Shown here in pieces: positions 59,246 to 64,000 of a DNA stretch of 64,000 nt (positions within the stretch are counted from its first letter, which is position 1; each line of letters starts with the position of its first letter). The notes under the pieces were generated by a model. The model was given only the letters and a program-made list of their open reading frames with translations. It ran no database searches and was not told the origin of the DNA. Source of the stretch: Solimonas sp036405815. GTDB taxonomy: Bacteria; Pseudomonadota; Gammaproteobacteria; Nevskiales; Nevskiaceae. The stretch is from NCBI GenBank assembly GCA_036405815.1, contig DASWWX010000058.1, forward strand, positions 1 to 64,000. The letters are read 5' to 3'. The position numbers and the translations under genes were made by a program.

Positions 59246-60325
59246 TCACGCGCCCAGGTCCGCCAGCGCCTCGGCCTGTGCCTCGGCCAGCAGCGGCTGG
59301 ATCACCGGATCGAGATCGCCCTCGACGACGCGCTCCAGCTGATACAGCGTCAGGTTGATGCGGTGATCGGTGATGCGGCCCTGCGGGAAGTTGTAGGTAC
59401 GGATGCGCTCGGATCGATCGCCGCTGCCGACCAGCTTCTTGCGCTGCGCCGCCATGTCGGTCTGCTGCTTGCTGCGCGTGGCATCGAGCAGGCGCGCCTG
59501 CAACAGCGCCATCGCCTTGGCGCGGTTCTTGTGCTGCGAGCGCTCTTCCTGGCACTCGACCACCAGTCCCGTCGGCACGTGCGTAACGCGGATCGCCGAC
59601 TCGGTCTTGTTGACGTGCTGGCCGCCAGCGCCGGACGAGCGGAAGGTATCGAACTTCAGATCCGCCGGATTGATGTCGATCTGCGCTTCTTCAACTTCCG
59701 GCAGCACCGCCACGGTCGCCGCGGAGGTGTGGATGCGACCCTGCGATTCGGTTTCCGGCACGCGCTGCACACGGTGCGCACCGGACTCGAACTTGAGCTG
59801 CGAGTAGGCGCCGTAGCCGATCACGCGCGAGATGATTTCCTTGTAGCCGCCGTGCTCGCCCTCGCTGAGCGACAGTACCTCGACCTGCCAGCCGCGCCCT
59901 TCGGCGTAGCGCGAATACATGCGGAACAGGTCGCCGGCGAAGATCGCCGCCTCGTCGCCGCCGGTGCCGGCGCGGATTTCGAGGAAGACGTTGTTGTCGT
60001 CCATCGGATCGCGCGGCACCAGGAAGGTCTGCAGCTTTTCCTCCAGCGCGTCGCGCTGCGCCTGCGCCGCCGGCAGTTCGGCCTCGGCCATCGCGCGCAA
60101 CTCGGGATCGGCATCGCCCCGCATCTGCACCAGGCCATCGAGATCCTGCAGCGTGCCGCGATAGGCCTCGTAGGTCTCGGCCAGCGGCCCGAGCTGCGCA
60201 TATTCCTGCGACAGCCGCCGGTAACGATCGACGTCGGCAGCCACGCCGGGGTCGGCCAGTTCGCGCGCAACTTCCTCGCGGCGCTCGGCCATCTGCTGCA
60301 ATTTCTGGATGAGGGACTCTTTCAC
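59246..60325 (-). CDS. prfA: Peptide chain release factor 1
   Basis: A 359-residue class I release factor. GTG 60325 gives the standard N-terminus (KESLIQKLQQM). SSGAGGQHVNKTESA carries the GGQ motif that triggers peptidyl-tRNA hydrolysis; the anticodon-like loop for UAG and UAA (PETESQGRIHTS) reads PET, as the PxT of RF1. It lies between hemA and prmC, the usual order. The ribosome binding site is weak. Confidence 0.97.
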   Translation of the reverse strand: MKESLIQKLQQMAERREEVARELADPGVAADVDRYRRLSQEYAQLGPLAETYEAYRGTLQDLDGLVQMRGDADPELRAMAEAELPAAQAQRDALEEKLQTFLVPRDPMDDNNVFLEIRAGTGGDEAAIFAGDLFRMYSRYAEGRGWQVEVLSLSEGEHGGYKEIISRVIGYGAYSQLKFESGAHRVQRVPETESQGRIHTSAATVAVLPEVEEAQIDINPADLKFDTFRSSGAGGQHVNKTESAIRVTHVPTGLVVECQEERSQHKNRAKAMALLQARLLDATRSKQQTDMAAQRKKLVGSGDRSERIRTYNFPQGRITDHRINLTLYQLERVVEGDLDPVIQPLLAEAQAEALADLGA

Positions 60326-60406
60326 GGCACTTGGACTCGGGACGCCATCGGCACAACCGCGCACAACCCGCTTCGCAAAGGGAAGCGGCGCAGCCGCGAT
60401 GGCCCG

Positions 60407-61663
60407 CTAATCTTCCGGCAGCTCGAAGAGCTTGCGCGCCGCGTTGAGCAGCAGGGCCTGCTCGACCGCATCGGCGCGACGCAACGCCTGCGACGGCCCG
60501 TGCAGGATCTTGTTGCTCAGCGTGTCGGCGACGAAACCCAGCACCTCGTCCACCGGCTCGCCGGCGGCGAGCTTGCGGCGCGCCTTGTCCAGCACTTCAT
60601 CGCGGCTGGCGCGCGCGCGCGCGCGCAACGCCAGGATCGTCGAGCCGGCGTCGCGGCTTTCCAGCCAGCGCGCAAATTCGCGTGCCTGCGTCTCCACCAG
60701 CGCCTCGGCCTGCTTGGCGGCTTCCGCGCGCAGCTTCAGGTTCTCGCCAACCACGGCGCGCAGATCGTCGACGGTGTACAGATAGATGTCTTCGAGTTCG
60801 GCGATGCGCGGATCGATATCGCGCGGCACGGCCAGGTCGATCATGAAAACGGGTTTGCGCCGCCGCGCGCGCACCGCACGCTCCATCGTCGGACGCTCCA
60901 GCACGAAGCCACGCGCCGCCGTAGACGACACGATCAGATCAGCGTCGGCCAGGTAGCCCGGCAGATCGTTGAGACTGATCGCATAGCCGTGCACCTCGCG
61001 CGCCAGCTTCTCGGCGCGTTCCAGGCTGCGATTGGCGACGACGATGCGGCCGACGCCATGCTGCTGCAGATGCCGCGCCATCAGCTGCATCATCTCGCCG
61101 GCACCGATCAGCACCGCGGTCTGCTGCTTCAAGTCGGCAAAGATGCGCCGCGCCATCTGCAGCGCCGCGTAGGCCACCGACACCGGGTGCGCGCCGATCT
61201 CGGTCTGCGAACGCACCAGCTTGGCGACCGAAAACGCATGCTGGAACAACCGCGCCAGCACCGGGCCCAGGCTCTGCGCCTCGGTGGCCACGGCATAGGA
61301 TTGTTTCATCTGGCCCAGGATCTGCGGCTCGCCGAGCACCATCGAGTCGAGACCGGAGGCCACGCGCAGGCTGTGCGAGACGCTGCCCAGGTCGCGATGC
61401 GTATAGAGGTAGCGCTCGATCATGCCTTCCGGCGCCTGACGCTCGCGGCGCCACCATTCGATCAGCCGCGCCTCCTCCTCCAGCGAGGTGACCGTCATGA
61501 TCTCGGTGCGGTTGCAGGTCGACAGGATCGCCGCTTCGGCAACGCCCGGCAGCGCGCGCAGGCGGGTCAGGGCCGCCGGCAGGTCGGGTTCGGTGAACGC
61601 CATACGCTCGCGCGCCTCGACGGGCGCGAGGTGATGGCTGAGACCGAGCGTGACGAGGGCCAT
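60407..61663 (-). CDS. hemA: Glutamyl-tRNA reductase
   Basis: A 418-residue protein. LVTLGLSHHLAPVEARERM, catalytic Cys50 in LSTCNRTEI, GLDSMVLGEPQILGQ and the NADPH site LIGAGEMMQL, followed by VANRSLERA and the C-terminal dimer helix, identify it. It makes glutamate-1-semialdehyde for tetrapyrroles. ATG 61663 is the conserved start. A -10-like TAAAAT lies at 61712-61707 on the reverse strand, about 44 nt before the start. Confidence 0.96.
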   Translation of the reverse strand: MALVTLGLSHHLAPVEARERMAFTEPDLPAALTRLRALPGVAEAAILSTCNRTEIMTVTSLEEEARLIEWWRRERQAPEGMIERYLYTHRDLGSVSHSLRVASGLDSMVLGEPQILGQMKQSYAVATEAQSLGPVLARLFQHAFSVAKLVRSQTEIGAHPVSVAYAALQMARRIFADLKQQTAVLIGAGEMMQLMARHLQQHGVGRIVVANRSLERAEKLAREVHGYAISLNDLPGYLADADLIVSSTAARGFVLERPTMERAVRARRRKPVFMIDLAVPRDIDPRIAELEDIYLYTVDDLRAVVGENLKLRAEAAKQAEALVETQAREFARWLESRDAGSTILALRARARASRDEVLDKARRKLAAGEPVDEVLGFVADTLSNKILHGPSQALRRADAVEQALLLNAARKLFELPED

Positions 61664-61786
61664 AGCTGTCCGGAAAAACGGCAATCCAATCCTGCAATCG
61701 GCGCGGATTTTACGCTGTTGAAGCCGTTGACCGCAGCCAGCGGTTGCGCGGCCGTCACCGCCCGACGCACGGAACCCGGCTTCAGG

Positions 61787-61792
61787 GATAAT
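61787..61792 (+). promoter_or_regulatory. Candidate -10 hexamer GATAAT of the TPR-lolB operon
   Basis: GATAAT has five of six matches; a start about 61799 would leave a leader of about 30 nt before GTG 61831. No clear -35. Confidence 0.35.
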
Positions 61793-61830
61793 GTCTTACG
61801 TTTCCACGTCTTCTCCACGCGGCGCTCCCC

Positions 61831-63555
61831 GTGCATTCGAATCCCTTTTTGATCCTGCTCCGTCCCTGGCTCGCGGTACTGCTTGCCATCGGCCCGCTCG
61901 CTGTCGTCCACGCAGCCCCCGCGACCGCCGAGGCCAAAACGGCACCAGTCCAGCCCGAGGCCGCGACGGCCACCGAAGCCGATGCGCAGCTGCACATCAT
62001 GGCCGGCGAGATGGCGGCCGGGCGCCAGGAGCCCGGTGTCGCCGCCCGCGAGTTCCTCGCTGCGCTGGCCGTCATCAACGATGCCGAACTCGCGCAGCGC
62101 ACCACCGCGCTGGCTGCCGCCGCTCGCGACGAGGACCTGACGCTGCGCGCGGCGCAGCGCTGGCTCGAGATCGAGCCGACCGCCGGCGACGCCCGCGAGG
62201 TCATCGCCCGTGTCGCACTGCGCCAGGGCCGCGCCGACGAGGTCGCCGCGCAATGCCGTGAACTGATCAAGGGCCATGCCAGCGGCGTGGACGATGGCTT
62301 CCGCCAGGCCGCGCTGATTCTCGGCCAGACCGACAACCGCAACGAGACCCTGGCGCTGACCATCATGCAGCAGCTGGTGTCGGAGTGGCCGCAGCGTGCC
62401 GCCGCCCACCACGCGCTCAGCGCGCTGGCGCTGCGCTACGGCGAACTGCCGCTGGCCGAGAAGGCCGGCCTGCAGGCGGTGAAGCTGGCGCCGGGCGACC
62501 GCGACCATGTGCTGCCACTGGTCGGCGTGTACATCCGCCAGGATCGTCTCGCCGACGCCGATGCCCTGATCGAGCAGGTGTTGCGAAAGGACAAGAAGCC
62601 GGCCGACGTGCGCATGGCCTACGCCAAGCTGCTGCTCGAAGCCGACCGTCGTGACGCCGCGCGCGCGCAGCTGCAGAAGATTCTCGCGCAGCAACCCAAA
62701 CACGCCGACGCCGCATTCGCACTCGGCATCCTCGCCTACAACGATCGCGACTACGCCAAGGCTCGCGGCTACTTCGAGCCGCTGCTGACCGGTCAGCGCG
62801 CCCAGGAAGCGGCCTTCGAACTCGGCCGCATCGCCGAAGCGCAGGACGACTATGCCAAGGCCCAGGACTATTACAGCCGCATCACCCGCGGCCCGCAGGC
62901 GCTGGACGCAGCCGTGCGCCGCGCCGGCCTGCTCGCCCGACAGGACCAGCTCGACGGCGCGCAGGCGCTGATGCAGAACCTGCGGCAGCAGTTACCGCAG
63001 CTCGCGCAGCGTTTCTATCTCGCCGAAGGCCAGATGCTGGTCGATACCGATCATCTCGACGCTGCGGTCGAGCTGTACACCGAGGCGCTGGACGACTTCC
63101 CTGGCGACAACGACCTCACCTATGGCCGCTCACTGGTCTACGAGCGCCAGAACCGCATCGACCTCGCCGAACAGGATCTGCGCAACCTGATCGCCGCAGA
63201 CAAAGAGGACTCGCGCGCGCTCAACGCGCTCGGCTACATGCTGACCGTGCATACCAAGCGGCTGGACGAGGCGCATGACCTGATCGGTCGCGCGCTGGCG
63301 CTGGAGCCGGACGATCCGGCGATCATCGACAGCATGGGCTGGGTCCAGTTCAAGCGCGGCCATGTCGAGGAGGCGCTGGCGCTGCTGCGCAAAGCCCACG
63401 AACGCTTCCCGGACGCCGAAGTTGCCGCGCACCTCGGCGAGGTACTGTGGACGCTCGGTCAGCGCGACGAAGCGCGCAGCGTCTGGGATGCGGCACTGCG
63501 CACCTCGCCCGATCACGCGGCGCTCAAGGAAACCGTGCAACGCCTGGCTCCATGA
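61831..63555 (+). CDS. Periplasmic TPR-repeat protein upstream of lolB
   Basis: A 574-residue protein from GTG 61831 with a signal peptide ending VVHA-AP. The rest is helical TPR repeats; examples are AAFALGILAYNDRDYAKARG, AAFELGRIAEAQDDYAKAQD and ALNALGYMLTVHTKRLDEAH, with about 12 to 14 repeats in all. A TPR protein of this length is often found before lolB and is thought to act as an assembly or scaffold protein. No enzyme motif is seen. The lolB start overlaps its stop by 4 bp. Confidence 0.87.
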   Translation: MHSNPFLILLRPWLAVLLAIGPLAVVHAAPATAEAKTAPVQPEAATATEADAQLHIMAGEMAAGRQEPGVAAREFLAALAVINDAELAQRTTALAAAARDEDLTLRAAQRWLEIEPTAGDAREVIARVALRQGRADEVAAQCRELIKGHASGVDDGFRQAALILGQTDNRNETLALTIMQQLVSEWPQRAAAHHALSALALRYGELPLAEKAGLQAVKLAPGDRDHVLPLVGVYIRQDRLADADALIEQVLRKDKKPADVRMAYAKLLLEADRRDAARAQLQKILAQQPKHADAAFALGILAYNDRDYAKARGYFEPLLTGQRAQEAAFELGRIAEAQDDYAKAQDYYSRITRGPQALDAAVRRAGLLARQDQLDGAQALMQNLRQQLPQLAQRFYLAEGQMLVDTDHLDAAVELYTEALDDFPGDNDLTYGRSLVYERQNRIDLAEQDLRNLIAADKEDSRALNALGYMLTVHTKRLDEAHDLIGRALALEPDDPAIIDSMGWVQFKRGHVEEALALLRKAHERFPDAEVAAHLGEVLWTLGQRDEARSVWDAALRTSPDHAALKETVQRLAP

Positions 63556-64000
63556 AGGGCCTCGCCGCCCTCGCCGCGGCCGCGCTGCTGCTGGCCGGCT
63601 GCAGCAGCTGGCAGCCGCAACCCTCACCCACCGCCGACACCGGCGTCTGGCAGGCGCGTGCCGCGCGCCTGCAGACCATCGAGCGCTTCGAGCTGCAGGG
63701 CCGCGCCGCCGATGGCCGCGGCGTCAAGGCCGATCTGCGCTGGCAGCAGCACGTCGACAATCGTTTCGATCTGCGCCTATCCGGGCCCTTCGGCGCCGGT
63801 GCCGTCGCCATCGCCGGCACACCGCAGGCGGTCGAGGTCCGCACCCGCGACGGCCGCTTCGAGACCCGCGATCCCGAAGGCTGGCTACGCCAGAACCTGG
63901 GCTGGGCGTTTCCGGTCACGCATCTGCGCTACTGGGCGCTGGGCCTGCCGGCACCGGACGCCTCCGCGCAGATCAGCCTGGACGCGCAAGGCCGCCTCGC
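63552..64000 (+). CDS. lolB: Outer-membrane lipoprotein receptor LolB, N-terminal part
   Basis: About 149 residues are visible before the window ends. A lipoprotein signal ends LLAGC-SS near residue 17. After it, TIERFELQGRAADGRGVKAD and WQQHVDNRFDLRLSGPFG form the open beta barrel of LolB. LRQNLGWAFPVTHLRYW matches the conserved late region. LolB accepts lipoproteins from LolA and inserts them in the outer membrane, relevant to the many lipoproteins in this window. ispE normally follows but is outside. Confidence 0.92.
   Translation, partial: MKGLAALAAAALLLAGCSSWQPQPSPTADTGVWQARAARLQTIERFELQGRAADGRGVKADLRWQQHVDNRFDLRLSGPFGAGAVAIAGTPQAVEVRTRDGRFETRDPEGWLRQNLGWAFPVTHLRYWALGLPAPDASAQISLDAQGRL

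Overview
The window is high-GC bacterial chromosome with dense, mostly short-spaced genes. Gene content and order (hemA-prfA-prmC-moeB, TPR gene-lolB, purM-purN-DUF3108 divergent from DUF2066-permease-hda, DUF1415, YcgL, gor, dinB, pqi genes, cysH of the iron-sulfur type) point to a gammaproteobacterium, most plausibly near Lysobacterales (Xanthomonadales) or Nevskiales. That placement is an inference from family content; no rRNA is present to settle it. I see no tRNA, rRNA, CRISPR array, insertion sequence, prophage or integrase, and no stretch whose codon use looks foreign. This is housekeeping and accessory core chromosome.

Layout. 1-2846: end of a DUF1295 membrane reductase, DUF1415, a secreted SRPBCC protein, and a reverse-strand saccharopine-dehydrogenase-like oxidoreductase. 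3068-8462: one tightly overlapping operon, lipid kinase - metallophosphoesterase - secreted protein - DUF2868 membrane protein - DUF3482 GTPase - tiny DUF3096 membrane peptide. 8494-16147: DUF533 protein, GNAT, alpha/beta-hydrolase lipoprotein, metallo-beta-lactamase-fold enzyme, beta-propeller-like lipoprotein, class V aminotransferase-like protein, YcgL, rhodanese. 16428-22082: coiled-coil/XRE regulator, PlsC acyltransferase, two coupled small anchored proteins, M23 peptidase, GST, PHP phosphoesterase, M14 peptidase, then a strong terminator. 22222-30655: small lipoprotein, gor, transglutaminase-like, outer-membrane barrel, SDR, DoxX-like, patatin, TM2, dinB, small lipoprotein, DUF1328, CsbD.

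30787-34379 (reverse): split pqiA, pqiA, pqiB, pqiC, an intermembrane lipid-transport operon. 34494-36689: M3 peptidase with a lipoprotein signal. 37037-40863: probable outer-membrane protein, a sigma-54-type AAA+ ATPase without a DNA-binding domain, hslR, and a ClpP-like lipoprotein. 40975-43819: BON protein, APS-type cysH, NUDIX-MBL fusion. 43904-48844: purM-purN-DUF3108 diverging from DUF2066-permease-hda. 48765-54563: DUF2069, wrbA, SnoaL-like protein, lytic transglycosylase, proS, GGDEF-EAL protein. 54725-57166: large PHP/Asp-box lipoprotein. 57327-61663 (reverse): hemA-prfA-prmC-E1-like-degenerate JAMM. 61831-64000: TPR protein and the start of lolB.

The clearest items for a second look are the sigma-54-type AAA+ ATPase with a GAFPGA loop and no HTH (38303-39619), the JAMM-like protein that has lost metal ligands next to an E1-like enzyme (57327-58396), two tandem repeats built from the stop-codon region of the gene they follow (39610 and 57157), and three genes whose -10-like hexamer sits exactly 6 nt before the start codon, suggesting leaderless mRNAs (3068, 20991, 46408). 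I did not find a clearly new multi-gene defence or mobile system.
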